From assembly GCF_014230085.1 (NCBI RefSeq), contig NZ_JACHVB010000060.1, positions 1 through 64,000 of the forward strand: a stretch of DNA of 64,000 bases, in the 5' to 3' direction. Numbering within the stretch: the first letter of the stretch is position 1; each line of letters begins with the position of its first letter. This stretch comes from Ruficoccus amylovorans. Lineage in GTDB: Bacteria > Verrucomicrobiota > Verrucomicrobiia > Opitutales > Cerasicoccaceae. This document shows positions 33,564 through 43,800 of this stretch, piece after piece. A program made the position numbers and the translations under genes. A model generated the notes under the pieces. The model was given only the letters and a program-made list of their open reading frames with translations, did not search any database and had not been told where the DNA came from.

Positions 33564-34694
33564 TTAGGCCAGCGCGGTGGATTCGCGGAGGATGAGGTCG
33601 CCCTCACTCAGCAGGTGCATGCCGCTTTGGTACTTCATTCCGCGGTCAAGCGTGGCGATAATTTCGCTGGCTGCCTGGCGGGCCAGGTCGAAGAAAGGCA
33701 ACTGCACGGTGGAGAGCGACGGGCGGCAGGTCTGGCTGATGACGGCGTCCCCGAAGCCCATCAGGCCGATGTCTTCGGGAATCTTCAGCCGGAGGTTCCT
33801 GGCCGCTTCCAGCACGGCCACGGCGACATCGTCGCTTGAGGCCATGATGGCCCGCGGCCGCCGTGCGGCGAGCACTTCTTCCAGCGCTTCGGGCGGCAGG
33901 CTGTCGTTCTCGATCGGCAGGCGATGGAAGCGGTTCTCGTCCGAGTCCAGCGCTTGCTGGCGCAGTGCCTGGGCAAAGCCTTCGCGCCGCAGCTTCATGC
34001 AGACCAGGCTGGAAAGGTTGCGGTTTTCGACGTAGATCACTTCACCGCCGAACTGCCGGATGAGGTACTCCCCGGCCAGGCAGGTGAGCCGGCGGTTGTC
34101 CGCGTCTATGGCGCGAAAGCGGATGTGCGAATCGTACGTCCCAAGCGCGATGACCGGCATTTTCTTCGCCATCGTTTCCAGGATTTTTTTCGCCTGCGCA
34201 CCGGGGTCGATAAAGATCAGGCCGTCGAGGAGGTCCTCGTTAAAATTGACCGGCATCTGCGCCGATTCCGGCGACTGGTCGTATTTGTGAATGACCAGAT
34301 CGTAACCCTGAAACTCCGGCAACGCGAAAATCCCCGAAAGCAGAATATGGGAAATGGAGGTAATGACAGACACCGGCGCCACCCCCTCGACCTGCCTCAC
34401 CCGCCGCGCCGGGATGGCCAGCCCGATCAGCCGCGTGCGGCTGGAGGCGATGGCTCGCGCGAGGCGGTTGGGCTGGTAGCCCAGCAGTTGCGCCGCCGCC
34501 TGCACCCGCTCTCTTGTGGCAGGGCGGATGCTGTAGTTACCCGCGCTGTCCCCCAGGATGCGTGAGACGGTGGCCTTGCTCAGGCCGCAGTGCTCGGCCA
34601 CATCGGAAATGGTCGCACGGGTGTGCTTGAGCGCACGGCGCTTGTCGCCGGTCTTGCCGGAGGCGGAGCGCCTGGTCGTTTTCTTCGCTGGCAT
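33564..34694 (-). CDS. LacI-family transcriptional regulator
   Basis: A LacI/GalR regulator of ~376 residues (in-frame ATG at 34739 would add 15). Helix-turn-helix: ATISDVAEHCGLSKATVSRI, hinge region PNRLARAIASSRTRLIGLAI, then a periplasmic-binding-like sensor domain with FIDPGAQAKK and DDVAVAVLEAARNL. Basic N-terminal extension (AKKTTRRSAS) precedes the HTH. It is encoded between the symporter and the pseudopilin/sulfatase genes, so it likely represses module 3 in the absence of a sugar inducer. Confidence 0.9.
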   Translation of the reverse strand: MPAKKTTRRSASGKTGDKRRALKHTRATISDVAEHCGLSKATVSRILGDSAGNYSIRPATRERVQAAAQLLGYQPNRLARAIASSRTRLIGLAIPARRVRQVEGVAPVSVITSISHILLSGIFALPEFQGYDLVIHKYDQSPESAQMPVNFNEDLLDGLIFIDPGAQAKKILETMAKKMPVIALGTYDSHIRFRAIDADNRRLTCLAGEYLIRQFGGEVIYVENRNLSSLVCMKLRREGFAQALRQQALDSDENRFHRLPIENDSLPPEALEEVLAARRPRAIMASSDDVAVAVLEAARNLRLKIPEDIGLMGFGDAVISQTCRPSLSTVQLPFFDLARQAASEIIATLDRGMKYQSGMHLLSEGDLILRESTALA

Positions 34695-34799
34695 GAATTC
34701 AGGTTGTCTGAAAATGTCGGAGGGTTGTGGATTAAACATGGTGAGATTGAGCCGGAGTTCAACGCATACCTAAGGCGGATTGATTTTTACCCAAAATTA

Positions 34800-35486
34800 T
34801 CATGGCCCGTTCCTGAGGTAGCCTTCGACCGCGCCGGTGTAGGTGGTGGGGGAAGGTATCGTGCGCACGCTGCCGTCGCAGAAAAGCACCTTCATCATAT
34901 CCTTGCCGTGGAACTGGCGCACCCCCGAGCCGATGGCGTAGGTGCCGCCGTTGTAAACGTTGTTGGTGTCGTAGGTCTCCACCAGCAAGGCAGTCTGGCC
35001 GGGATTGACGAGCTCGGACAAGCTGATGCCAGTGGCCGAGGGCAGGAAAATCCCCGTGTAATAACCGACCACCACCGGATTGATCGAGTAGGAGCGGACC
35101 TGCTTCCCGACCGGACGCTCGACCTCGTCCGACGGGTCGGCCACAATCGGGTTGTAGGTCGGGAAGCCGTCCACCCGCTCATCCGAAAGCATGCTCAGGG
35201 CAACCGCATCCCACTGCCAGGTGATCCCCCGCTCGGAGACGGTGAGCAGGTTCGGGAAATGCAGCTTGTTAGCCTCGGCGTAGAGGAAAATAGCGCTTCC
35301 CAACTGCCGCATGTTCGAAGCCCCGACCGTGTCGTTGACCGTCTTCTTTACCTTGCCCGCCACCACAAATACAATTGAGGCCACGACCGAGATGATCGCG
35401 ATCACGACGAGAGATTCGAGCAGCGTGAATCCGTCGCGTCGGCGGGTGTTTTTTACAGGGCTTGGGAGCATGCGAATATGGGGCAC
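34800..35486 (-). CDS. Type II pseudopilin-like protein
   Basis: A 228-residue protein with basic leader (PSPVKNTRRR) and DGFTLLESLVVIAIISVVAS, prepilin motif with Glu at +5. The C-terminus has FHGKDMMKVLFCDGSVRTI: His and DG ten residues apart, one more than the canonical H-X9-DG. Short alternative start at ATG 35471. Immediately downstream (28 bases) of a second pseudopilin, 35515-36216, and similar to it in the middle (ITWQWDAVALSMLSDE / VTWFWDACILSMLGDA). Probably a minor pseudopilin of module 3. Confidence 0.85.
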   Translation of the reverse strand: MPHIRMLPSPVKNTRRRDGFTLLESLVVIAIISVVASIVFVVAGKVKKTVNDTVGASNMRQLGSAIFLYAEANKLHFPNLLTVSERGITWQWDAVALSMLSDERVDGFPTYNPIVADPSDEVERPVGKQVRSYSINPVVVGYYTGIFLPSATGISLSELVNPGQTALLVETYDTNNVYNGGTYAIGSGVRQFHGKDMMKVLFCDGSVRTIPSPTTYTGAVEGYLRNGP

Positions 35487-35514
35487 ATCGGGATAGACGA
35501 AAAAGCACCAGAAG

Positions 35515-36216
35515 TCAGTTTTTCAAATAGTTCGCCACGGCCTCGGAACGAGTTTTGGGAGCTTCGACATTACGCACGCTGCCGTCGCAGAAGAGGATGT
35601 TGACCGTCTCGCCGTGGGTCGCCAGCTCGCCCGCCCCCACGAAGTGCGACCCCGAGTTGTAGGTGTTCAACGTCTGGTGCTTCTCCACCAGCATGGCGGT
35701 ACGGGCCGGGTTTATCAGCGAATCGATGCGCATGCCCTTGTTCGGCTCGGAGTCCGCGCCGTATCCGGAGAACTCCGGCGGCGCGCTGCCGGAGACGTAG
35801 TTGATGAGCACCGGGTTGAGCGAGTAGGAGCGCGGGATGTCCGCCTTCGCCGGGTCGCGCTCGTAGGCATCCGCCGGGCAGTAGAGAATGTCGCTGTAGG
35901 GCGGCAGCTCCTTGCTGTAGGACAGGCGTGTGCTTTCCGTCGCATCGCCCAGCATGCTGAGGATGCACGCATCCCAGAACCACGTGACCCCGGATTTCGG
36001 CTGATTGTGCGAGTCGGGAAAACGCCCGCTATTATCATTCACGTACAGGAACATCCCCCCACCAAGTTGTCTGAGATTTGAGGCACAGGTGGCTGTCTGC
36101 GCGGTCTGGCGGATGTGCCCGACGGCCGAAAAGATGATCGCCGCCAACACCGCGATCACGCTGATAACCGCCAGCAACTCGATCAGGCTGAACCCGCGCG
36201 CCCCCGCCCTGCCCAT
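35515..36216 (-). CDS. Type II pseudopilin-like protein with H-X9-DG tail
   Basis: From ATG 36216, a 233-residue protein: short leader GRAGAR, then GFSLIELLAVISVIAVLAAI; C-terminus HGETVNILFCDG is exactly H-X9-DG. The frame stays open to 36333, adding a 39-residue N-terminus that would be long for a prepilin leader, so 36216 is preferred. Paralogue of the adjacent gene; together they precede the sulfatase on the same strand. Confidence 0.8.
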   Translation of the reverse strand: MGRAGARGFSLIELLAVISVIAVLAAIIFSAVGHIRQTAQTATCASNLRQLGGGMFLYVNDNSGRFPDSHNQPKSGVTWFWDACILSMLGDATESTRLSYSKELPPYSDILYCPADAYERDPAKADIPRSYSLNPVLINYVSGSAPPEFSGYGADSEPNKGMRIDSLINPARTAMLVEKHQTLNTYNSGSHFVGAGELATHGETVNILFCDGSVRNVEAPKTRSEAVANYLKN

Positions 36217-36375
36217 GCTCGCACCAGGTACAAACCAAGCGCTGTCGGTCAGGTTCGGGAACGCCTCGCCGTCCGGGCATACGGCCCCCGGGCGCAGGCT
36301 GGTGGTTAAATAACTGGGGGTTGGGGCAAACATCGGGGTGGTGAAATTCGGGGTAATCAGTGTGTCGAGAAAGCG

Positions 36376-38100
36376 CTAGGGTTTCTGAAGTGCGGGCACG
36401 GACTGGCGAGCCTGCGCGAGATAATCGTCTTCGTGTTTTTGCCAGAGGGCCGCCAGTTCGTGCAGCTTTTCCGGCTCGGTTCCGGCCAGGTCATGTTGCT
36501 CGCCCCGGTCGGTCTTCAGGTGGTAGAGTTCCCACGGGCTGCCCGCTCCCCTTGCGACCAGCTTCCAGTCGCCAACGCGGAGGGCGCGATTGTCCATATG
36601 ATGAAAGTATATCTCCCGCTGCGCATCGCCGGAGTCATTCTCCAGCACCGGCAACAGGCTTTGCCCCGGCAGGGCCGGAGCGAGCAGGCCATTCCATTCC
36701 GGAATGGGCTCGGCACCGGCGATCTCAAGGATTGTCGGCAGCAGATCGACCAGATGGCCCGGCGTATTTCGCAGTCCGCCCCGGGCCTTTAACCCCGCTG
36801 GCCAGCGGACAATGAGCGGCGTGGCTACCCCGCCCTCATGGACGAAAGACTTGTGCAGACGGAAGGGCGTATTCGAGGCGCTGGCCCAACCCGGTCCCAG
36901 GCACAGGAATGTGCCCGGAGCCCCCATCCTGCGGTTCTTGTCGTGCGGCACCGGCAGGCGAAGCTCGGCGCTGGAGCCGTTGTCCGAAGCAAAGATCACC
37001 ACGGTGTTTTCCTCCGCTCCCATGGCGCGCACCTGCTCCAGCACGCGGTCGATCTCGTGGTCCATCCGGGTAATCATGCCCGCGTAGATCTCCATCTTAC
37101 GCGCCTGGAAGTCTCGTTGTTCCGCCGTCAATGATTCCCACGGCACAGCACGGGCAACCTCGCCGGGGCCGTATTCATCCAAAAGCTCTTCCTCCGACAT
37201 ATTCCACGCCGGGAAGGTGTCCGGCTCCAGCGGCGGCAAGTCATTGTCTGCGATCCCGAGCGCCCGCAAAGCTTGCAGGCGTTCCGTCCGCAACACATCC
37301 CAGCCCGCGTCATACCGTCCCCTGTACGGGGTGATGTCCTCCTCGGACGCGTGCAGCGGATGGTGCGGAGCGGTGAAACACAGGTAGAGAAAAAAAGGAT
37401 CGGCGGGATGTTCGCGCTCATGCTCCTTGAGAAAACCGATGGCGGCATCGGCAACGGGAGCCGAGATGTGCGTCTGGTCGCCCTTCACAGGAGGAGCGGT
37501 CCGCTTGGGAGGTCCGAGGTTGTACGACAGGTCAAAGCCTCCATCATCGACCGGGTCCGGCGCTCCGATCACGTGCCATTTACCGGCATGGTAGCTACGA
37601 TAGCCCAATGGCTTGAGATAGTGCGGCAGCAGGCGGGCCCAGGACGGGATATTCCCCTGCGGGGGATCGCTGCGGATTTCCTGCGCATAGTAGCCGCTCA
37701 TCAGGGTCGCCCGCGAGGGCCAGCAACGTCCGTTGGAATAAAACTGCGTGAAGCGCACCCCCTCGTCGGCGAGCCCATCGATCGCTGGAGTAGAAATCTC
37801 ACCGCCATAGCACCCCGCGTCCGAAAAGCCCATATCATCGACCAGAATGACGAGGAAGCTTGGCAACGCCGGTTCCTCACGGGCCGGAGTCAGCGCGCAG
37901 ACCTGCTGCGCCGTCGTCACCCCGATTGCCAGCACGAGCAGCCACAGCATACCCGTGCCCCGGAAGCAGCCACTCACCTTGTCCGGAGCGGCAGCCCGCC
38001 CCTTCCGAAACCGCCCCCGGCGCGGCCTCCCGTCCGTCCAGAGGAAGAAGGGAAGCGCCAGGGAAACGGTGCGGAAGATCAGCGACATGGGAACAGGCAT
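36376..38100 (-). CDS. Sulfatase (type I, formylglycine-dependent), exported
   Basis: A 574-residue sulfatase. VILVDDMGFSDAGCYG gives the N-terminal metal-binding Asp pair, and CWPSRATLMSG is the C-x-P-S-R formylglycine motif with Cys at about 126; GKWHV and FASDNGSS provide later catalytic and metal residues. Cys-type sites are matured by FGE or anaerobic maturase; none is in the window. Start uncertain: ATG 38100 gives two hydrophobic stretches; ATG 37950 (LWLLVLAIGVTTAQQVCA) would give a cleaner signal peptide. It should remove sulfate from a polysaccharide attacked by module 3. Confidence 0.85.
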   Translation of the reverse strand: MPVPMSLIFRTVSLALPFFLWTDGRPRRGRFRKGRAAAPDKVSGCFRGTGMLWLLVLAIGVTTAQQVCALTPAREEPALPSFLVILVDDMGFSDAGCYGGEISTPAIDGLADEGVRFTQFYSNGRCWPSRATLMSGYYAQEIRSDPPQGNIPSWARLLPHYLKPLGYRSYHAGKWHVIGAPDPVDDGGFDLSYNLGPPKRTAPPVKGDQTHISAPVADAAIGFLKEHEREHPADPFFLYLCFTAPHHPLHASEEDITPYRGRYDAGWDVLRTERLQALRALGIADNDLPPLEPDTFPAWNMSEEELLDEYGPGEVARAVPWESLTAEQRDFQARKMEIYAGMITRMDHEIDRVLEQVRAMGAEENTVVIFASDNGSSAELRLPVPHDKNRRMGAPGTFLCLGPGWASASNTPFRLHKSFVHEGGVATPLIVRWPAGLKARGGLRNTPGHLVDLLPTILEIAGAEPIPEWNGLLAPALPGQSLLPVLENDSGDAQREIYFHHMDNRALRVGDWKLVARGAGSPWELYHLKTDRGEQHDLAGTEPEKLHELAALWQKHEDDYLAQARQSVPALQKP

Positions 38101-38126
38101 CAAGGTTAATACGGGCGGACGAGGGA

Positions 38127-39707
38127 TCAGTTCCGGCCAGTCGCCGTCATCCGGCGACGGTAAACAAGCACCGCCAGCACGGCGAGGCTTCCCAGTATCC
38201 AGGCGGACGCGGCCTCGGGGATGGCGGACACGGCGAACTCGCCGTCATAGTCGATCACGGCCCAGACTTCGCCAGTCTCGGAATCGACGCCATAGGTTCC
38301 CAGCGCGTAGTGTTCACCGGGGTCGTAGGCACCCTCGACAAAAGTGGGTGTCCCGCCCGTGACGGAGACCGCCTTGACCCAGGAAGTCCCGTTCCAGTAC
38401 ACCAGGAAATTATCCGTCCCGGCACCGTTGATGATGAACTGAAGCACAAACGTGTCCGCCCCCGAGCCCGTGAGAGTCAGAATGTCGCTGAGCAGTTGCG
38501 GGTCCGAAGCGCTCCGGAACGAGCCCTTGATATTGCGCGTGGCCGAGGCCGTGCCGTCAATCAACTCCGCGGTGGTTGCGATCCCGCCGGTAAGGTCGGA
38601 GGTCAGCGAATAACCGGCAAACGACTGGCCCGCCGCGCGGATCAGCCCGTAGTAGGAGTCTGCGCTGCGCGTAATGACCTTGTTCGTGATGAGGTCTTCG
38701 CCATTGCGGATGTTGACTTGCAGGTTGCCTCCGGTCAGCAGGACATCGCCGCTGCCCAGCGGGGTGTTGCCCGAGGTGGCGCTGACCACCGCATTGAGCA
38801 GGCCGCCCTGCACTTCGGTACCTCCGGAGTAGGTGCTGCTGTGGAAAGTGAGAACCTGCGTGCCTTCGCCGCGCTTGACCAGCTTCATGACCCCGCCGAC
38901 GCCGTCGGCCGCCTGCAGGTAAGCGGAGTAGGTCTTACCAGCGTCCGTGTCGATAACCAGCGTCGCCGTGTTTGTGCCGGAGGTCGGCGCAAAGGCCGAC
39001 GCACGCATCTGACCGATGCTCGCGGTGTTGATCCCCTTGACATTGATGGTGCGGTCCTTGGCCTCCCCTCCCATCGACGCAATCAGATAGACGAACTGGT
39101 TATAGCCGGTGGTCACACCGTCGTAGGTAAGCTCGCCGAGGTTGGTTTCGCCCTCGACGTTCAGGAAGACGGAGCTGTTCCCAAGCCCCGCTCCACTGCC
39201 GTGGAGCGTCAGCCCGTTGCTAATGTTCAGCGACGACAGCGCCTGCGCATCCGACTGGTTGTAGCCAAAAAAGACCGAGTTCTGGCTCGCACCCGAAGCA
39301 AGCGCGGCACTGTTGAAAACAACCGTGTCAATGTTCAACGCCAACGTACCGGAGCCGCTGGTAAAGATCATGTCCCCCGAGCCGCTTTTGGTAAAAGTGT
39401 CGGTGACATTAAAAGTCTTGGCGCTGATTTCACCGTTTTTGGTCGCGGTGATTTTCCAGGCCGGATCGACGATCAGGTTCTCGATCGTGGTGACTTCGCT
39501 GACGAGGTTGATGTTGTAAGCCGTCGTCGTGGTGGCACTGGTCATCACCGTGTCACCCGCGCCGGGGACGCCATCGGGGTCCCAGTTGCCGTTATTAGAG
39601 GTGAGCCAGTTGGTGTTCGCCGTCTTGATGAACGTGTAGGTTTCCGCCTGGGTCACGAGCGCCAGCCCGGCGGAAAGGGCGAGAGCAAGGGATAACTTTT
39701 TCTTCAT
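38127..39707 (-). CDS. PEP-CTERM-like exported protein with autotransporter-type beta-strand repeats
   Basis: From ATG 39707 (a longer frame to 39905 has no leader), 526 residues: signal peptide LSLALALSAGLALVTQA, a start NWLTSNNGNWDPDGVPGAGD typical of autotransporter-associated beta-strand proteins, a repeated G-T-x-L-x-x-G pattern (STYSGGTEVQGGLLNAVV), and a sorting tail IPEAASAWILGSLAVLAVL followed by RRR. The tail is a PEP-CTERM variant with PEA. A likely surface-anchored beta-helical protein, similar in type to the partial gene at 63078. Confidence 0.75.
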   Translation of the reverse strand: MKKKLSLALALSAGLALVTQAETYTFIKTANTNWLTSNNGNWDPDGVPGAGDTVMTSATTTTAYNINLVSEVTTIENLIVDPAWKITATKNGEISAKTFNVTDTFTKSGSGDMIFTSGSGTLALNIDTVVFNSAALASGASQNSVFFGYNQSDAQALSSLNISNGLTLHGSGAGLGNSSVFLNVEGETNLGELTYDGVTTGYNQFVYLIASMGGEAKDRTINVKGINTASIGQMRASAFAPTSGTNTATLVIDTDAGKTYSAYLQAADGVGGVMKLVKRGEGTQVLTFHSSTYSGGTEVQGGLLNAVVSATSGNTPLGSGDVLLTGGNLQVNIRNGEDLITNKVITRSADSYYGLIRAAGQSFAGYSLTSDLTGGIATTAELIDGTASATRNIKGSFRSASDPQLLSDILTLTGSGADTFVLQFIINGAGTDNFLVYWNGTSWVKAVSVTGGTPTFVEGAYDPGEHYALGTYGVDSETGEVWAVIDYDGEFAVSAIPEAASAWILGSLAVLAVLVYRRRMTATGRN

Positions 39708-39757
39708 AGCTGGTAGGAGTTTGAGGTGTAAAAAATACGAGAACGCAGAGTGATACG

Positions 39758-40783
39758 TCAGGAGGATGGCAGCTCGACCGGCTCCTCGCGCATGGGGGTC
39801 GCGACAACACCGGGTACAGGCCCGAGCTCGCGCATGAACGTCTCCAGTTCCCGAACCGAGGGTAGCTGCCGCTCCTTCAGCCCCGGCGCGAGAACGTCGG
39901 CGCAATGTTTGCGTGCATGCAGTCCCAGCGGAACGCCGCGCAGCGCGAGGTAATGCTTGGCGGTGGACGGGTAAGCATCGCCCTCGATCAGTGAGGGCTC
40001 ATGGCTCATAATAAAGTCCAGCACCCGCTGAGCCCGCACCGGGTCTGCCGCGTACCCCGCGCATAGCCACGAGTAAAGCTCGGGGAAGAAGTTCGAGCCG
40101 ATCCCGCAGTACCCCGCGACGCCACGCTCCAGCGTCGAAAGCAGCGAGGGCATGTGCGCGTTGAAAATCGCCAGCGGCGTCCCTTCACTCAGGAGGACGC
40201 GCCGGGCCACGCGCTCGGCGTCGCAGCAAGTGTCCTTGAAAAACGTCACCTGACCACTATGCGCCAGACGCGCGAATGCCTCGTCCCCGATCAAACGGTG
40301 GTAAGGCAACGGAGCCTCGTAGAGCCCAACCGGTACCGGCAGCACCTCGGCCGTGGCCAGCGTGCGCTCGGCCAGCACATCATCCGATTCATCCTCAGAC
40401 ACCAGTGTCGAACAGGTAAAGACAACGACATCCACACCGAGCGCCGCCACCCGCCGGGCCCGCTCCTCATAGGCCGTGAGCGAATCGCACTTACCCAACG
40501 AAGCGACCACCGGCACCCGCCCTGCGGCCAGTTCCACCGCCTCCTTCACCAGCCGGAGTATCTCCGGCTCGCTCAGGTAGTCCATCTCGCTGGAGTGGCA
40601 AACCGCGAACAGTCCGGCCACGCCGCTATCCAGGTAAAAACGGAGCAGCGCACGGTAGGCCGTCCAATCCACCTCGCCTGCGGCGGTGAAAGGCGTCAGC
40701 ACGACCGGCCAGTTCCCGCCAGGCAGGCGTTGCCGGGCACAGGCGCGGACTGGCCCGGGTGAGTCATTTGATTGGTTCGGCAT
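39758..40783 (-). CDS. DapA/NAL-family aldolase (dihydrodipicolinate synthase-like)
   Basis: A 341-residue (beta/alpha)8 aldolase. Schiff-base Lys183 (VTFFKDTC) and Tyr155 (VGLYEAPLPY) are 28 residues apart, as in the family; the GTTGE loop is replaced by VCHSSEMDYL, so substrate specificity differs from DapA. Members cleave or condense pyruvate with sugars acids (N-acetylneuraminate, KDG, KDGal). The position beside a sulfatase and FG-GAP proteins suggests keto-deoxy sugar acid catabolism (inference), not lysine synthesis. Confidence 0.85.
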   Translation of the reverse strand: MPNQSNDSPGPVRACARQRLPGGNWPVVLTPFTAAGEVDWTAYRALLRFYLDSGVAGLFAVCHSSEMDYLSEPEILRLVKEAVELAAGRVPVVASLGKCDSLTAYEERARRVAALGVDVVVFTCSTLVSEDESDDVLAERTLATAEVLPVPVGLYEAPLPYHRLIGDEAFARLAHSGQVTFFKDTCCDAERVARRVLLSEGTPLAIFNAHMPSLLSTLERGVAGYCGIGSNFFPELYSWLCAGYAADPVRAQRVLDFIMSHEPSLIEGDAYPSTAKHYLALRGVPLGLHARKHCADVLAPGLKERQLPSVRELETFMRELGPVPGVVATPMREEPVELPSS

Positions 40784-40873
40784 ATCAGTCTTTTCTGTCG
40801 CCGCCGCTGGAGCGGGAGGGCGGGTTTATTTTCAGCAAATGGTTAACGATCTGAAGGCTTCGCGGCGGGTTGT

Positions 40874-43800
40874 TCAGGGCTGGAGGCTCCCCGCTCCGGC
40901 AGATTTTTTTACGGGTGTGCCGTTGGAGACTTCGAGCGCGACTTTGGCCGTGGCCGTCTGCCCGTCGATGTAGGTCGCCACAGCAGCCAGCTCGTAGAGT
41001 CCGTCCGGCACCGTCCGCGAATCCCAGGTGGAGTCGTCTCCGAACGCCACGTACGGCGGCAGGCTCTCGGTCGCGAGGTATTCGCCGTTGAGGTAAAATT
41101 TGACCGTGGCCACGCCGCCCGTTCCGGCGTCCACTTCGATCCGCACCTCGCCACTCACCGGCTCGCCCGGTTTCGGCGATGTGAAGCGCACATACCGTGG
41201 CCCCTTGCGCCCCTTTTGCAGCAGCGTCTCCACCGGCAGCCATTGCAGCGGCAGCTTCGCATCCTCGACACGCACCGGAAGTTCCCCCGCCGGGAGTTGG
41301 CCGAAATTCAGCAGCGCAACCGCTTCGCCATCCTCGGCGCGGGCGGCGAATTCCTCCGCCGTAAAAATCGGAAACGTGCGGCGGTTAAGATAGTCATTCG
41401 CATAGTAGGCCACACGCCCCGACTCGACGCCGTGGAAAAGGTCGGGCTTACCGTCGCCGTTCCAGTCCACCAGACAGGGACCGCCGTTGTGCCACTGGTC
41501 GTGGCCGTCCGATCCGGTCCACTCCGCCATGCGCCCACCACCGGTACGCATCGGTGAGACCTCAAAACGCGGCGCATTCGCCTCGCCCACATTTTTCCCC
41601 AGCAAGAACGCGCCCCCGCCCTCGTAGTAACTGGAAAACCCGACCAGGATGTCCGCCTTACCGTCGCCGTCGATGTCTCCAACCGTGATGTTCGAGCGCC
41701 CGCTGACGCCCGCCGGTTTGGTCCGCGCGTTGATCTTCACCGGCTTGCCTCCGGCATCCAGCATGGGCTCGATGCGCGTCACCGCACCGGGTTTTTCTTT
41801 GGAAAGGTGCAGCATGACGAGGTTGCCCTCGGCATTGAGCACGAGCAGTTCGGGATAGCCGTCACCGGTCCAGTCATAGACGCCGGGCGCATTGCGCCAA
41901 GGGGTGGTGACCTCCTGCCCCTGGTAGGTGAACGCCTGCAACTCGTCCGCGAAAACGGGCTCGCCCGTTTCCCCGAAATTCTCAAACCACCCCAAGCGCC
42001 CCAGGCTGTCGTTCACGATCAGGTCCGCCTGGCCATTGCCGGTCAGATCCCAAGCCGCGCCGGAGAGGTAGCCCCAGTTCCATTCCGCCGGACCCTGCAC
42101 CGGGTGCTCCGCCCCGACCGAACGCGCCGTCAGCAAAATCGGGTCGCCGCTCTCCGTCGTGACCGCGACCGGCGCCTGCCAACGCGGCTGCTCCGGCGTC
42201 CCGGTATTGCGGAAGAACAACAACCGTCCGTTGACATCGCCCATGAGCAAATCGGCCACGCCATCGCCGTCAAAGTCAGTCACCCACACCACCGGGCTGT
42301 CCGCCGCGACCAGCGGCCCGCCCTTTTGCGTCAAAACCTGCGGCGACGAAAAACGCAACACGCCACCCTCACCGGTCTCGTTGGTAAACAGCCAGCAGGC
42401 ACCCGACCACGCCGTAACCAGCAGGTCAGGACGACCATCGCCATTCCAGTCCGTCACCGTCGGCTTGAGCCCCATGTCCCCGGAGCCCTGAGGGCGCTCC
42501 ATAAAGATGTCGAACGGGACATAGAATGGCTCGACCACGCCCGCCCCGAGATCGGAGCGGTTGAGCAGGATGAGCAGGTCATCGCGGGCCGAGCCCACGA
42601 CGAGATCCGGCAACCCGTTTCCGTTAAAATCCGCCAGCCCGAGGTGCGTCCACGTCGCGTCGTCAATGACCACGGGATGACCATCCGGGGTACTCAGCGT
42701 CTGCACTGCCTTGCCCGGCACACGCAAATCAACCGTCGCCGTCACCCCGTCCGTGTAGCCCCCGGCGGGCTTCTTGCGCACCGCCAGCACGGAGGTGTTT
42801 CCGCTGCCATCCCAGTCGCCGGAGACTTGCTGCATCAGCCCGGAGGCGGGCAGGTCGTCCGTGGGAAGTTCACGCATGCGCGGGATAAAGACCGGCTCCG
42901 TCATCGTGCCGATATTGCGGGCGATGAAGCGCCCGCCGTCTGTGCTGCTGACCATCAAGTCCTGCACGCCGTTACCGTCGGCGTCCACCGGGTCGATGGC
43001 GACGCCGGGCCACCCCGCCCACAGCGGAACCACCTGCTCATCATTGTAAGTAAGCAACTCGCCCACGCCCAGCATCCGCTCCAGCGCGAGCGGACGCGGC
43101 CCCTCCGGCCCGGCGGCGTTGAAGTAGATTTCATACACAACCGCACCGGGAGCGGAGCGCCACTTGAGCGTGCCGTTACGCAGGTAGCGATCCGCGAGCG
43201 TCCCGATTGGCTGGTCGAAGGCGACCGGACAGGCGACCTGCCCGCCATCGGCATCAATGGCCAACACAACCACACTCGACGGATCGACCGGCTCACGACA
43301 ACCCGCCATCAGGAGCAGTCGTTGAAAGTCAAAATCGGCCCAGACCGGAGCATCTGCCTCATCCGTATCGATCACGCCGCGCAGGCGGTAGGCACGATCC
43401 TCTACCCGCCACGGCTCAACCGCCTCACCCGCTACCTCAACCGAAAAATCCTCCGGCACCAGCTCATCCGGCACGAGCCGAAGTTCCTTCACCCGACCAA
43501 TCCCCGTGCGGCCGCCATAGTTGATGTGCACGATCACTTCGGCCATACCGTCTGGCAGGCGCAGCCGTTTTTCAAAATAAGTCCACTCCGAGTGCGGGTT
43601 AAACTCGCGCACGCTTTCGCGGATACCCGCCCCGCCCTGCAAGGCTATCGTCAGCATGGCGTCGCGCTGGTGGTTCCCGCCCTCGACGCGCATCCATCCG
43701 CTCAAGCGCCACAAGCCGCCGTTGCGCTCGCGGGGCAGGCGTACCGTACGCATTGCCCGCTTCGCGCCGTTGGAGCTGGTGCCGGACAGGCGGGCCTCCA

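Noticed and set aside
39708-39905. 66-residue N-terminal extension of the PEP-CTERM beta-strand protein
   Set aside because: Arg/Ala-rich, without hydrophobic leader, overlapping the aldolase gene; ATG 39707 gives a normal signal peptide.
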